A stretch of DNA of 64,000 nt from Eucalyptus grandis (Eukaryota; Streptophyta; Magnoliopsida; Myrtales; Myrtaceae): contig NC_052612.1 of assembly GCF_016545825.1 (NCBI RefSeq), positions 41,833,738 through 41,897,737 on the forward strand, written 5' to 3'. Positions within the stretch are counted from its first letter, which is position 1. Every line of letters starts with the position of its first letter. Below are positions 47,061 through 64,000 of the stretch, piece after piece. Under the pieces are notes generated by a model that saw nothing but the letters and a program-made list of their open reading frames with translations, was not told where the DNA came from and ran no database searches. Position numbers and translations under genes: made by a program.

Positions 47061-48394
47061 ACATTAATTTTTAACAATGTTTTATCATCTTTAGGTTACT
47101 GAATGCACGAACCATCCAATCATCGTCTGGTGAGTTCGTGGCCACAGAGGAATCAGCCATCGCGCATGCAAACTCTATCCGCGTTTTTGACGTGGCCGTT
47201 CTCACAACCCGTGACCAGGAAACAGAAAAAAGGATGTTCGTGTAACTTTCGTACTGAACCTCGGGGATGACGAAACCCGCTTCCGGACGATGAGTCTCGT
47301 CCGCGAAACACGTCGTTCCGATCTGACACGTACGTACTCAATTGGACTCGTCATCTCCGCCGAAAAATTAATATCAGCACGAGCTTTTTACGGGACGAGT
47401 GAGAGGAAAAAAAAAAAAAACTCCACAACATTGCAAAGCTAACGTGTTTTTGACTTTTCTTCTCGGACGGCTCGTTGCCGGGGCCCTTCGATTGGGAGAT
47501 GTTTTCGGGAACGGGACAAGGACAACTCTGCGAAGCCGGAATCGTTCTAAACGTGTATCACAATGGTCCTGTCTATGCCACTCGTGAAATGCGTCCGAAA
47601 AATGGCGATTAATTAAAGGACGTGATTTGGACAGCCCGGAATGATTAGCTTGGAGGATTGACGTTCGAAATCATGGGTTAGGTATAGTGTAAATTATTTT
47701 ACGTTAGGTTAATGATATTCTACATTTGTACTCTTAATTTATAGGGAGAAAAAATGTAATAAATAACATTATGCGCCTTCAATAGACCTATCAAACGGGA
47801 TCTCAATGTTGAGTGATTTGACCCAATCTTCTTATATATTATGCAAATTCAATGAGTCATACCTAACCGTACTAGATCCGTGATTCATATTTAGTAGTTT
47901 TTATCCCTAAATGGTTGCATTTCAAGAATGGACAATTTCATTTTTAATTTGGGTTGAAAGTAATCGGTTGATTGACCCATTAATATCCTTCCCTTTTTTT
48001 TTGGCTCTATTTTCCAAAACCTATTTATAATCTATATTTTGATATTAAGTGACTCGCATATGATTCATCTAAACAAAAGTGAGTTAACACATGCATCTGG
48101 GACCAATTTTAACAACTCTAAGGTCCCTAGGGCTCCGGTACACTTTCTCGCGCAGTACCAAAGGACCATAGCCGAGTTACGAGGGTTGCAACTTGGCAGT
48201 GTGGAACAAAGGTGCTGTGAAGCGCAAGCAATGACGTGAAATACTTTACGCGCGAGCTGATTGAAATCTGATATAATATAAAGTTCGATGTGATGGAAAC
48301 CGCCAACCGTGGTGGGTAGCAATTAAGCTGACCAACCCCTCCTCATTTGATGGGTAGACGTCCCTGTTTATCCCTTGGAAATCAAGGGACAGAT
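47061..48394. other. Intergenic, no gene seen
   Basis: GC-moderate 47100-47620, AT-rich after. Short frames only. Confidence 0.45.
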
Positions 48395-50890
48395 TCAGCG
48401 CCGCGTAATCCCAATCAGATTTTACCTTAATTACAAGCAACGCTGACAGGTTCGACTTCCTCTTTCGTGTGGCACTGTCGGCGGTCTCTATCCCGCCGTA
48501 GCGTTCGTGGAATTTCGCGCCTATTTTTATGTCCCGGGAGGACAAGACCTTTTAAACTTTTCCTTAAATGGGGGCGAGAGCATGTGCTTTGATCGCGTCT
48601 TTTCCGAAGTAGCCGTGCTCGCGTCTCTTCGAGTTTTGGACTTGCGGGGTTGAGCACCCAGCCGGCCGCCTGTTTTGAATTCTTGAGATTTTATCAAATG
48701 ATTTTTCTCATGTGGTATTTCATGAATTTGTACGTAAATAGTTACACCCACATGCACATCTTATGTCAACGGAAATGTATTTCGGCGACGTCCCCGCTAG
48801 AAGAAGTCCCTCATAATTAAAAAAATTCGCCGTCCACGAAGTCAAGGAAAGCCAAGTCTTCTCCAAGTTCAATCCAAAAGGAAATTGATAAATTCCTGGT
48901 CAAATAAATATAAACCAAGACCCCTCTTTGAAATTTTCAGGACAATCTTTCTTGTTTTGTCTTTGTTCATATTTGTAACCAGTGTTTATAAATTCTAAAG
49001 ATGTATCGGCACGACGTTACGTTGTGCACATATGGCTCGCGACATTCACGACGATCCCGATTGCTATCTGCTTGCGATTTTGCTCTAATGTATTGATTGA
49101 GCCCAAATCAAGACTTGAAATAGTTAGGGCAAAATTTGTAATATTTTTGCTTTTAGGAATAATTTGTGTCTAGAAATAGGTTTTTTTATTTTGTTTTTAT
49201 TCCCTAAACTAATTTACGAGTAGAAAATTACATTTGATATGATCCTAAAATTTTTATTCTCAAAATAAAAAAAAGAACAAAAAAGCATGTAATACGACCT
49301 TCAAAATTTTTTGTGACAAGGAATTTGTTATTTTTTAATAATTTTCTAAGATTTTCTATTTTTTAATTTCTTCTTCCTCCTCACGTCAAATGACATCATT
49401 TAAAAAATTATTCCCTGCAATAATTTTTTTTACATTTTTTTTACTTCTTAATAGATTTTTTTTTTTTTTTTTAGTTCTTGTTTGCGTTCTAAATATATAT
49501 TTGTTGGCTACTTTTCTATTGTGAGAAATAGAAAAATTAATTGACGTAGTTAAATGGATTTTTTTTTTTTGGGAAAGAAAATAATAGAATAATAGACATC
49601 AATCGGCCGTATTCTGACATTTTCTCTTAACTAAACCAATGTCATCATTTTTGGAATTTTTCCAAATGCAATGAAGCGAACTTATTCATCTTCATCAATT
49701 CCGGATTAAAAAAGAGAAGTCAAAGTCCATCTCTTCAAGATAGAAGAAAAGAAAAGGGTCGACCACCGCGTTTAGCCTTGCTGGGTCGAACATGTGATAT
49801 CGCGGCCAAACCCCAATCGGATTTACCTTGATTGCAAGCAAAACCGAGAGATTCAACGTCCTCTTTCATATACACTGACGGGGATCTCTATCCCATCGTC
49901 ACGTGACTGTAATTTCGCACCATTTTTAAGTTTTTGGAGGACAAGACCTTTCTCATTTTTCCGTAGATGAGGGAGAGAACACATGATTATTAGATCACAT
50001 CAATTTCGAAGTAGTTATGCTCATGTGTCTTGTTAAGTTTGTTAAGTTTTGGACTTACTTATGGTTGAGCACACAATCAACCACCAATTTTGAAATCTTG
50101 AGTTTCTAGTAAATGACTTTTATCATGGTAACGTTGATGACATGATATTGCTTAAATTTTATATGTAAATGAGTATAACAACATGTGTATCTTTTGTGGA
50201 CGGATATGTATTTCCAAAAATCATAATAATGATGTCAGAAACACGTAATTTTTTGCTATGGTACAACTCGGTAGCCTGAACTTTATATATTTCAGCGATC
50301 CACTTACAAGAAGAAGTCCCTCGGATTTAAAAACTCACCGTCCACGAAGTCAAGGAACGCCGAGTCTCCCCAAAGTTCAGCCAAAAGGGAATTGAAAAAT
50401 TTCCAGTCAACTAAATCTAACCAAGAATCCTTATTGAAATTTTCACGACAATCTTTCTAGTGCTGTCTTGTTCATATTCGTAATTAGTGTTTATAAATTC
50501 TAAAAATGAATTGGTACGTCGTGATGTCGTGCACGCGTACAGCTCACCGTATTTACGGCGATCCCGGTCACTACTTGTATGTGCTTTTGCTTTGATGTAG
50601 CGATTGAGCCCAATTCAAGGATCGAGAGAGTGAGACATTGACCGGCCGGCGGCTTCGACAGCTTCGCTTCCCCGAACCATTGTCATTTTTTTGCAATTTT
50701 TTTTCCGAATCCAATGAATCGAACTCGTCAATCTTAATAAATTCCGGATTAAAAAATATTATTCCTTAGACATTTATAGGTGGGTCACTTAATACACCGA
50801 CAAAGTCAAACTCCATCTCTTTATAGAAAAAAGAAAAAGTCAACCGCCGCGTTTAGCCTAGCTGGGTCAAACATGGGATATCGCCGGTCA
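48395..50890 (+). repeat. Imperfect tandem duplication, three partial copies
   Basis: Copy 1 (about 48410-49110) matches copy 2 (about 49811-50620). Landmarks are 'gaggacaagacctttt', 'ttttggactt...ggttgagcac', 'agaagaagtccctc', 'gtccacgaagtcaagga' and 'agtgtttataaattcta'. The start of copy 2 (49640-49810: 'tccggattaaaaaa', 'ccgcgtttagcc', 'gctgggtc') reappears at 50690-50880 as a truncated third copy. Period is about 1.05 kb between copies 2 and 3. The larger 1.4-kb offset of copy 1 comes from extra AT-rich sequence at about 49113-49570. No protein is recognisable in any copy. Confidence 0.8.
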
Positions 50891-53423
50891 ATCCTCGAAG
50901 TTCAGCTTGACTCTGTTTCGAGAAACCGCGGGCGAAATAAAATACCGGAAAAAACGGGTAATTGACACGTGCGCGGGCACGTATCTAATAAGAACGAAGA
51001 AATTTGCGAGGAGGGTAATTGGAAAAAATTGTGGTGGGAGGATAGGGATAGGGGTGGGGACCATCGCCGAAAAATTCATTCGTCAATACGAAAAATAATA
51101 CTGCCAGAAAATTTATAGAATCATAAAACAAGATTCATTCATGAAAATGGTTAATTTATCGGGGGCGGTCATGGTCAACCGTCCTATGCCAAGGGGAGAT
51201 AGCATAGCCCATACATCAACGATTTGTCCGTCGGCAGCTTGCTTATCATTTTGAGTTAAGTAATTTTCATATTCAAATTGGGATAAATATACGGAGTTTT
51301 CAAAGATTAATTGTTAATTACAGATCGTGCGAAAGGGATTGGTATTTTTAGAAGCAATCGCGTGTGTTGACGATTCTTTCTGCATCTGGTCAACCATTAC
51401 AGCCCATCATACTTAACTTAATGCCTGTAATACTTATATTTACAACAATGAATATTTAATTTCTTTTTATTTCTATTATTTTAATTTACTTTAATATAAT
51501 TTAATCATGTTGACAGAGTACAGGCCAAGGCAAACTCTGCCGACCTATTAAGTGCTGAGCGAGTGGGCCTCACTTGATGAGATTTAGGACATGGGCCGGG
51601 CCGGGCCGGGCCTTTCTAGAAATTGTTTGCATCCAAGCTGTTTTTTAGTTTCTAATTGCCGAAAGTTCGATTCTATCACCATCTCTAAAAATTTTCTTCC
51701 GAACCAAGTAATCTCCTTGTTGTCCCGAAAGAGGAGGCCATCCGCCCCCAGTAGACCTGGCTTGCCATGGAGCACCCGCTTCCACCGGCATCCACTTACA
51801 CCGGCGACCGGCATCGACTTACACCGGCGAAGCAACGGTGGCGGGCCCAAGGAAAATAGTCACGTTCAAGTCATGTGGCTCATTTTTTAAGGCAATTTCC
51901 GTGATGTACAAAAGACACAGATCGTTCTAAACCCTGTTGGCTAAAAATCATGGGGTTGCCTTTTTGAGAGTTAGTGCGATCAAGCTCATGAATGGATAAT
52001 GCCCGACATGTCGCTTTTGCTTTGGACGAAATATAATGTATATTATAGCCGATTAAGTGGGTTTCACGAGCTATAAGCTTGCTGGATTACAGATTTTTCA
52101 AAGGGCCCACTTTCGAAATCATTGCTGCTGAGGCGAAATTTTCGTGTACATATAGTCCCCACAAGTCGAGTTCTTTGACTTAGCTGCTAGATTTATCCGA
52201 GGGTTCGCTTTCCATGTCAAGCGAAAAATTCAAATAAAAGCCCAAATTGGGATGGTTTTCTCAAGAAAGGAACCAGAATAGATTCTGCAAAATAAGCACC
52301 CCAAATGACCAAGTTAGTCTCACATAAAGGATCTGAATTCATCGTTGGCTTATTTCTGTTAGGATACACGTGTGAATTATATTAGGAAGTATTACATTGG
52401 AGAATTAATGTGCCACAAAGTATTTAATATATCATAATTGGTCCATAATTCATTGTTTTAAGTTTTCGAGTGAATATTTCTTTAATTGGACATATTGACG
52501 GGCTTGAACTTAGATTTTCTCAAGGCCTTTCTCCTAGGTAAAGGTATTGGATTTCTACCGTGCACTCTTAACAATTCTGGCAGGTTAGAGTAGGGGCAAT
52601 CTTGTTCAGAATTTTCTCATTGACCTAAATCGAAACAAAATTTTGTGTTGGCCAATCGAAATGTAGCCAAAACAATAGAAACCAAAACGCCCTGAATTGA
52701 ATTAATCGAAGCTGTGTGGGTGCACACTGAGTTGCGGGATTTCTTGGTGTGTTCATCATTTTGGTTAAGAAAATTAGATGGGCATGACAGAGAGAGAGAA
52801 AGCCGTCTCTCCCACTAGCAAAGAATGTGCTCGAGTTCTTTGATAGTGGCGACAGTCGGCAATGAACCTATCGCCGTCTTTCAATCCTAGGCCCAACGGA
52901 AGATAAACGTGTCGGTAGGTTTGAAAAATTTGCTGGCAAGGAGGGGAAAGTTACCCTGTCAATGTCTTCTCCCTGTAGAAGATGTTGCTTCTTGCGTCTT
53001 TCCTTTCTCCAAATGTCTCATCGTCTCGCGAGTTCGATCGCCTAGCTTTGCAAGTGAAAGATGGAATGCAGGATCGAGTGGGTCAAGCTCCATTCGTTTT
53101 CTTGCCATTTCTTAGTCCAAAGCTGATGGTAGAATTCAAATTTGAGACATGATAATATTCTTTAATGAATTATTTACTTTACAATATTTCTAATGATTAC
53201 TGGCAAGAGTTCTCCAAGATATGACAAAATCTCAAAATGAAAATACTAGATAACAATTTTAGTATTTCTTCAAAAATTCTAAAGAAAATGAAATGATTGG
53301 AATATAATACCGTATATATTAAGTTAAAAGTACTGAACAAAAATCTTGAATACATAATAGCAAATAAATATGTTTTTACAGCTATAGACTTTCAGAGGTT
53401 AAGAAGGTAGTCTGAACAAACAT
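50891..53423. other. Intergenic, no supported gene
   Basis: A GC-rich patch at 51590-51850 has frames on both strands and a small internal repeat ('cacttacaccggcgac'/'gacttacaccggcgaa'). Another small frame pair lies at 52909-53115. Neither translation is recognisable. Confidence 0.4.
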
Positions 53424-53632
53424 AACCTTTCAAAAGTTATAAGAGCGCCTAAAAACCATTAGGCTAATATATTAAGATTCGGAATTAAATAATTAAAAAA
53501 GATCACAACTCTACTGTGAATAGTACTATTAAAATAGTGTGACTGTTCGTACGGTTAATTTTATTTTTTACTTTCAAATTTGATTAGTTTTACCTAATGG
53601 TTATTGGGCGCTTTTATAACCTTTCGAAGGTT
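53424..53632. mobile_element. Short MITE with about 45-bp inverted ends
   Basis: Left end 'aacctttcaaaagttataag' and 'agcgcctaaaaaccattagg' pairs with right end 'taatggttattgggcgct' and 'ttataacctttcgaaggtt' in inverted orientation. The interior is AT-rich. About 210 bp in all, with no coding capacity. Target duplication not evident. Confidence 0.7.
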
Positions 53633-55652
53633 GTGTGTTGAAGAAAATTGTGGTGGCCCAAACACTATGCATCTCCACAGCTTAAGAACCTGCTTTTTCT
53701 TCTTCATCTTCTTCACGTATTGGTACTGTTTCCAATAGTGATCACTACCATGTAATCCTTCCTTTAATAATTAGGATTTTTTTTATTATTTTCGATGAAT
53801 AATAATGGTCATTATTTGTTCCTAGATTAAAAAATGATTAGGTTTTTTCTTGAATTGTTATCAGGAAATAACTGTGTTACTTTCGTTATTTCTAACTTGT
53901 TTATATTGCCGGCCAAAAAAAAAAAAATTGTTTATTAAGGTAGAACCAAAATGTGTCATACAATAACAAAATAGACAAAATACGTAACTACCATTTAGAT
54001 ACGATACGTATTGTCTAATGAAAATAGTGCAAAACTGACACTCATTATTTGGCGGAAACGAACATGGCCTTTCATTAAGGAACGTTTAAATAACAAAAAA
54101 TAAGTTAAGTGATTTTATTTGTTATAAAAAAATACAAAAATAAATTAATCCAGATGGTACCTAAGTAATCACCTTTTTACTTAGGGACTAATTATATAAC
54201 TGGATTGGCTTCATATTTTATAGAACTATAATTTAGTAGGATTATGTTATTTTTATGGTATTATGTAGTTAATTTCGAGTAGGACATCTTCTCTTGATTT
54301 ACAAGTTTTGGTTTCAATACAGTATTGCTTTTACCTAGATTAAGATTTTGGTTTTATTGTTACTAATATGAATCTCGTATTTTGCAGAAGTTATCTTTAC
54401 CTTTGCAAGGAAGTTAATTGAATTCTAGTTTGATAGCTACAATATCCGCGAGCCAGTTGCACCTTATTGAAAAAAATAAAAAAATAGATGCTCTCTTTTG
54501 TTTTCTCTGTCCCTTTCAGTGGAATCGCAGGGTCGGTAAATGATCCAGAAAGTGCTGCATCTCCCCATGTCATCGATCTCACTCAGACGGAGACTAAAGG
54601 CTTGAGAAACATCGGCGGTGTGGAGGTAAAAATAGAGCTTTGTACACGGGGAATTTTGATTGACAGACGAAAGGTGAGTGATTTATTGTGTTTCGCAAGG
54701 TACATTACATTTATTGTTTTGTGTTCATCGACCGGCAAAATCATTGATTTTTTATTCAATTTGGTGTGGTTGACAGACTAATCAGGACGTTATGAAGCTG
54801 GGATAATTCCTGAAGAAACCGAGAACAGAGATGTTAGTGATTATTCACACTAATGTCTCTTGGCTCTCTGTACTTGAGACTTGGTTTGGGATATGCTGGC
54901 CAAGCCTTTTCTGGCACATGTTCCTGCGCATCGCACGTCTGATCTGATCAATGCGATACATAAAAGGCCATGGGAAGGAACTCCGTATAAATGTCCCCTT
55001 CCTGAACTACCTCTCGCCGGACGGCAATGCACTCGAGATGGACCCGCTAATCGCGTTTAAGATATCGCGTGGCTTTGTTACCATACACCAGAGTCCACTG
55101 TGATCCTAGCCCACACAAAGCCTATGGATGTTTATCATCTAATTTCAGGACACATTCACGCAGCATACCATCGTTTCTTGCCCAATGCATATCAAACTCC
55201 GGGTTTCATAGTAGTTACTCCAGCAGGGGTGGGGGAACAAGCGGTCCACCTGTGTTATAGTTGCTACTTAAGCTAGTTACGAGCTTTCCTTCTCATCAGT
55301 CATCAGTCATCAGTCATCTCTAAGTGGATTGTTGGTAGCGGCAACAAGTCGGAACGAAAGCAGTGATATTCCTATCTGCCATTAACTAAAATTGGTGAAA
55401 TTTAATGATCATCAAATCAACAACCAATCGAAAATACCTACTTACTCCTATAACCTATTTCTTTCTATCACTGTCTCATTAGAAGGTTCAATGCTTGGAA
55501 AAATTAATAAGTCAAAACATTTTTACTGCTTGAGAACTGAAAAACTACGGACAAAAAAAAAGAGTTGTTGTCCCTCTGTCTTGATTTCTAATATGAATGA
55601 AACTAAAATATTCTGAGGATATGCGCATTGTTACTAATATATATGCTACAGC
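53633..55652. other. Downstream of the carboxypeptidase relic; no supported gene
   Basis: Mostly AT-rich. Short frames at 54488-54781 (containing NDPESAASPHVIDLTQTETK) and 54850-55260 read like decayed coding DNA, but I cannot name a family. A 'catcagt' microrepeat lies at 55295-55315. Confidence 0.4.
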
Positions 55653-60076
<4,424 letters not shown>

Positions 60077-60304
60077 AAGGCTTTATTTGTTTCGTGAAAA
60101 TGAACAATTTGAATTTTTTTTTAAACGATAACTTGTATCGCTTGAAATAAATAGTCAATTGAAAATGTTTTCATTATCGATAATAATTTATGTCTAAACA
60201 ATTTCGTGGATGATGAAAATATTTTTTATAAGTCATACAAACGATCATTTTTACAAAAATATTTCCTTAATTGTTCATTTTTCTATGAAAAAAGTGAAGC
60301 CTTT
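60077..60304. mobile_element. Short MITE with inverted ends
   Basis: 'aaggctttatttgtttcgtgaaaatgaacaat' on the left pairs with 'attgttcatttttctatgaaa...gtgaagcctt' on the right. The AT-rich interior has paired 'gataacttgtatcgcttgaa'-type segments. The ends resemble the arm starts at 5110 and 31368, suggesting one family. Confidence 0.65.
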
Positions 60305-60704
60305 GATAAAGAGTCCTTTTTTTTTCTTTTTTTTTAACATCCAACATAGGTAGGAATTTCATAATAATAGAACTTAAAAATAATAGATTGGATTAAAACT
60401 ATAAAAGTACAATCAGCAAGAACATGTCCAAACAACATGACGGGAATTGATGTAGATAAGTTACCGATCAATTTGACTTGGTTAAGAAACCCAACTGGCT
60501 ATTTTAGAAAGACAATAATTTTTTTTTAAACAATTTTCCCATTATCACTTTTTTTATTGGTCTTATTCTACTCTTGGCCAAGGATTTTTTTTTTTTTTTT
60601 TTTTTATACAATTTCCCCATTATCACTTTTTTTTTTTTTTTTGTCGATCCTTCTCTACTCCTATTATAATGCTCATTCTCAGACTTTTGCTCTACCTCCT
60701 TATA

Positions 60705-61498
60705 GGGTGTGTTTGGTTGGACTTTTGGAGAAAGACTTTGGGAAAATACAAAGGACTTTAAGTTAAAGGGGTTTTTCAAAATGCAAACTATGTTTGGTAA
60801 ATTGTAGTTTGAAAGCCCATTGTGAAGTACCTTTGAGTAAAATAATGTTTTGAAATATTCCATTTACAAAGGACTTTGATGATTAATAAAAAAAAGAAAA
60901 AAATTATCAAAAAAATATAAAAGAGTTTGCCGGTGAGGTAGGCGACCGTCGACGGCCTTAGGCAGCCCCTGGAGACCCCTGGAGACAACCGGTGAGGGCC
61001 GCCTAGGGTCGGGCGACCTCTAGTGAGGGTTGCCCAACCCAAATTTGGGTCCGCCGGAGGTTGTAGCGGGTTGTTGGAGGTTGCGCAACCTCATGGCGAC
61101 CAAATTTGGGTTGCGCGACCTCGCGACGACTAGATCTGGGTCGTGCCGGTTGCTGTGTGGTCGCGTGACCTCCGACGACCCAGATTTGGGTCGCGCCTGA
61201 GGTCGCGTGGACGGTCGCCGCGACCTCGCCAACCTCAGCTGTGTCCTCACCAGCCTCTCGAGCTTGTCTCTAATCAGCCACGCTGCTAGAAGGAGATGAA
61301 CAGTAGAGATGAACAATGGACATGAGGTATTCCGAGAATGCTGAAAGCCTAAGGCAGCTGCCTTGGGCTTTCAGCCTTGCAAATGCTAGTTTTGCTTTAA
61401 TGCCCTTTGGAAAGCAATTCCCAGACATCTTCATTTTGGCCCAAAGGCCTTTAGCCCCCCAAAGCCACTTGGAAAGCAGTTTCCAAATGGAGCCACCC
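60705..61498 (+). mobile_element. Foldback DNA transposon, family F1 copy 3
   Basis: Starts GGGTGTGTTTGGTTGGACTTTTGG; the right end carries 'gcagtttccaaatgg...ccaccc'. The arms match copy 1 ('ggaaaatacaaaggacttta', 'tgtttggtaaatt', 'gaaagcctaaggcag'), in the same orientation. The core (60930-61260) again holds 'ggtcgcgcgacctc' modules but is shorter. The right edge abuts a SINE fragment. Confidence 0.8.
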
Positions 61499-61590
61499 TA
61501 GCTCTCTTGAGAAAGTGGGAATTCGAACCCCTACTTTCCCGTTCTATGTTGGAAGGGTAGGTACTGGAGCAAACCCCAATGGTTCCCATT
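61499..61590 (-). mobile_element. Truncated SINE head, same family as 62056-62267
   Basis: Minus-strand text 'ctccagtacctacccttccaacat' and 'ggggttcgaattcccac' parallels 62070-62130 of the SINE at 62056, including box B. Only the tRNA-like head remains. Its 3' part is lost at the junction with the foldback element. Confidence 0.65.
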
Positions 61591-62040
61591 ATCACTTCAA
61601 AGTGATATTATTTCACTCGTAAATTAGGGAGGTCTAGGGACCACCATGGCTAGAATCTTCTCAAGAATCAATATATTCCTCATAAGTTTGTGGATGGCTA
61701 TCTTTCAAGTACAAGTTTAGGATCTGCCTCAATAGGGAAAAAAAATAGAGCATCTAACAACGTCACAACACGGATTAAGAATTACGAGATCGCCTTTTAT
61801 AATGAGATAACAGAGGTATCATGTCATGTGAGCCTTTTTCTCCATGCTTTTCCTGGAGATTAGGAGAAATTGTCATTCGTGCGAAAGTACTCATGCCAAA
61901 CACGTCCATCTGGTGTTGCATGAAAATTCCCGAATGCATATGTACGCTTGCTTGTTGCATGTGTTTGCGATTCGGGGTTGTCTGCGAAAGGACTAGTACA
62001 CGAATCGTTGATGCACTAAGATCCTTTTGCATTATTATTC
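61591..62040. other. Intergenic spacer between SINE copies
   Basis: No open frame or repeat recognised. Confidence 0.4.
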
Positions 62041-62055
62041 AAAGTACTATAGGAC

Positions 62056-62267
62056 TAACCACTGGGATTCGCTCCAGTGGCCACTCTTCCAACATGGAAG
62101 TGGGAGGTGAGGGGTTCAAATCCCCACATTCTCAGGGGGGATGGGATGGGGACGCGTAAGTTTCAGGAGTGGGTTTCGACTCCCATGCCCCCGCAAGAGC
62201 GGGGGCAAAAGTCCGAAAGTGAGTGTAGTGTAGGACTAGAGTATGACCGACAAAAAAAAAAAAAAAA
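62056..62267 (+). mobile_element. tRNA-derived SINE with 15-bp target duplication
   Basis: AAAGTACTATAGGAC is present at 62041-62055 and 62268-62282. In between is a Pol III-type head with box A-like TTCGCTCCAGTGGCC (about 62068-62082) and box B GGTTCAAATCC (62113-62123). The body contains a 'gcccccgcaagagcgggggc' hairpin (62188-62207) and a poly(A) tract follows (62252-62270). Plus-strand orientation. The head family differs from the SINE at 33028-33220. Confidence 0.92.
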
Positions 62268-62282
62268 AAAGTACTATAGGAC

Positions 62283-64000
62283 CTATGCACTTAATATTGG
62301 AAGCCTCTGCTTTTGCCAAATTCTTAATGATAGGGTTGCTCTGTCCTACAAATGGAGGATTGATGTGGTGGGGAATTATTTGTGTTCTTTCCATTTTGGT
62401 AAGTTTGATGTGGGCTTCTTGTATCATAATCAATTCCTATTTTAAGAAATTATACTGGACATAGTTTTCCACTTTGGGAGTCAATTTCTATAATTATTAT
62501 CTCAACTCCTAAAAGCAGGGAAAGGGGTGCGGCTTGTCTTCTTTAGCCATGCAACGTGTTTACCTTCGTTTCCAATCGACAAAAGTTTGAGAAAATCACC
62601 AATTCGATGCTAAGCCTATTGTATGAATGGCAATCTGATTTTGAATATTTGAATTTTATTATTGTAATCTTAGGCTTCAAGGTGAAATTCCAATGTAATC
62701 CTTCATGCCAGATGACATCGGAAATCGCTAACAAGACGTACTTTTGAGTAGGATTGTGGCCGGTGATGATTAGATGTCATGTTAATAATTTTGGCTATAA
62801 TTAGTAGGAAAAATTATATTAGAATTTCGTGTAAAGATTTAAGATTATATTATCATAAAAATTGGAGGAAAAACGCAACGCATAAAGAGTAGAGAACTAG
62901 TTAAATATGAATTAGAATTCTAACTAACAATTCGACAACTGGTTTGAACTAACTGCATTACACAAGCCATTCAAAGTTAGGGGTAAGCATAATCTGGGCG
63001 GACGGTTTCCATCCTGGAATCAATAACGGTTTACTAAGGATTGGTTTCGAAAAATTAGAAATAAGATCTGCCCGTTGGTTCCATGGATCCACTCGGGAAT
63101 CATACCGCACCAACGATATGGTTCTCAAGTGGATCCATGGAACTGATTCCAAATCTCTATAAAATTGCATTCTCAATTAATATCGTGATAAACCTAATTT
63201 ATATTTAGAGCATCGAAGCTTATTTAGCCCTATATTTGGGTTAAATTGCGAGTCATCAATTTTGATTAAGGATTGAAAACTATCGGGTAAAACTAATAGA
63301 CAATACTTGTTAACTAAAAACTTAATTTCTTTGAAGGTCATAATGTTGCCTTCTTAAGGTTTCCCAACATTGGAAACATGTGGAGAATTAGACTACACAT
63401 TAGAAGTCCTAACCTTCGTAGATGTTAAACCATTAATTGCTTGATTAATCTTTATTTAACATCAACCTAATTTAATCATGGAATGGCTAAGGAGAAATCA
63501 AATTATACTATTAAAAAGGGCCGTTAGCTCTTAATTTCATATCATGATGAATAGCACTGCAATATTTATGGACATCTCCAATCAGTTCTCTCATTTTCCT
63601 AAGTTTATTTATTTTGTTTTGGTTGAGAAAACAAGTAAATTGATTATTAGAATGAAAAAAAGAAAACAAGTAGGGGGTTAGTCCTATTACATACCCAAGA
63701 GACAAATTTAGTCAATAATGTCTAATAACTACAAATATATATATTTACATATATATTTGATCGAAAAACTACAAAATGACTAAGTAATTGAGATGGAATT
63801 TGGTTTTTTAATATGTATATCGGCTTGGCATGGGTGGGTGGTGGGCGGACGATTCTACGCCTAGAATCGGGAATTAGATAGGTACTCACTTTGGTTCCAC
63901 TAAATTGGAATCGGAAATCGATCACCCTCATGGGAACTTCTAGTTCTGGTCGAGCCAGTCCCGTTTCAGGCGGTTCGTTGCATACCTTTGTTTGAAGCTA
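62283..64000. other. AT-rich intergenic, no gene seen
   Basis: Only short frames. An inverted pair 'gttccatggatccactcggga' / 'aagtggatccatggaac' near 63075-63145 forms a small palindrome. A TATATA run at 63735-63760 is simple sequence. Confidence 0.45.

Noticed and set aside
51584..51890. Overlapping 88- and 99-codon frames
   Set aside because: Unrecognised; both strands open in a short GC-rich patch containing small internal repeats.

Overview
This is a gene-poor stretch of a flowering-plant (dicot) nuclear chromosome. Genes have GT-AG introns, coding DNA covers only a few percent, and most of the window is nested transposable elements. The protein families (a BAHD acyltransferase, a plant MED26, an RPM1-type NLR, a QUIRKY-type MCTP, a serine carboxypeptidase-like protein) are plant-specific or plant-typical. 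Resemblance to Eucalyptus/Syzygium-type sequences is an impression from memory, not a search result.

Two genes look intact. (1) A clade-III-type BAHD acyltransferase at 7822-9324 (+): two exons, 454 codons, HxxxD present, DFGWG changed to DFGSG. (2) A Mediator subunit 26 (MED26b-type) gene at 37256-40031 (-): nine exons whose phases all join into 458 codons. Three other gene relics are broken: an SCPL45-like serine carboxypeptidase at 55653-59060 (-); an RPM1-like CC-NB-LRR gene split into 23265-23474 and 28283-29600 (+); and a QUIRKY/MCTP fragment at 23679-24257 (-).

Layout: 1-290 is the truncated arm of a Harbinger-like foldback element. 290-511 is a decayed piece of plastid 23S rRNA. 530-5760 is a dispersed repeat, also found at 30655-31990, interrupted by a short non-autonomous LTR element (1303-4562). 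6.5-9.3 kb is a GC-rich island plus the BAHD gene. 9763-10751, 20715-21832 and 60705-61498 are three copies of one foldback family. 11164-19109 is a large solo LTR with GGTGT target duplication; it contains a foldback element and a second, 3180-bp solo LTR with its own GCTCG duplication. 19.5-20.4 kb is a giant hairpin with a perfect 95-bp stem. 23.5-28.3 kb is a 4800-bp hAT element that split the NLR gene, carries transposase remains and a QUIRKY fragment, and was itself hit by a Harbinger-like element. 33.0 and 62.1 kb hold SINEs with intact target duplications. 48.4-50.9 kb is an imperfect tandem duplication. 53.6-60 kb holds the dead carboxypeptidase gene, with a transposon in one intron.

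The genes form no pathway or cluster. The main biological story is the nested insertion history, especially an NLR gene broken by a gene-carrying hAT element.
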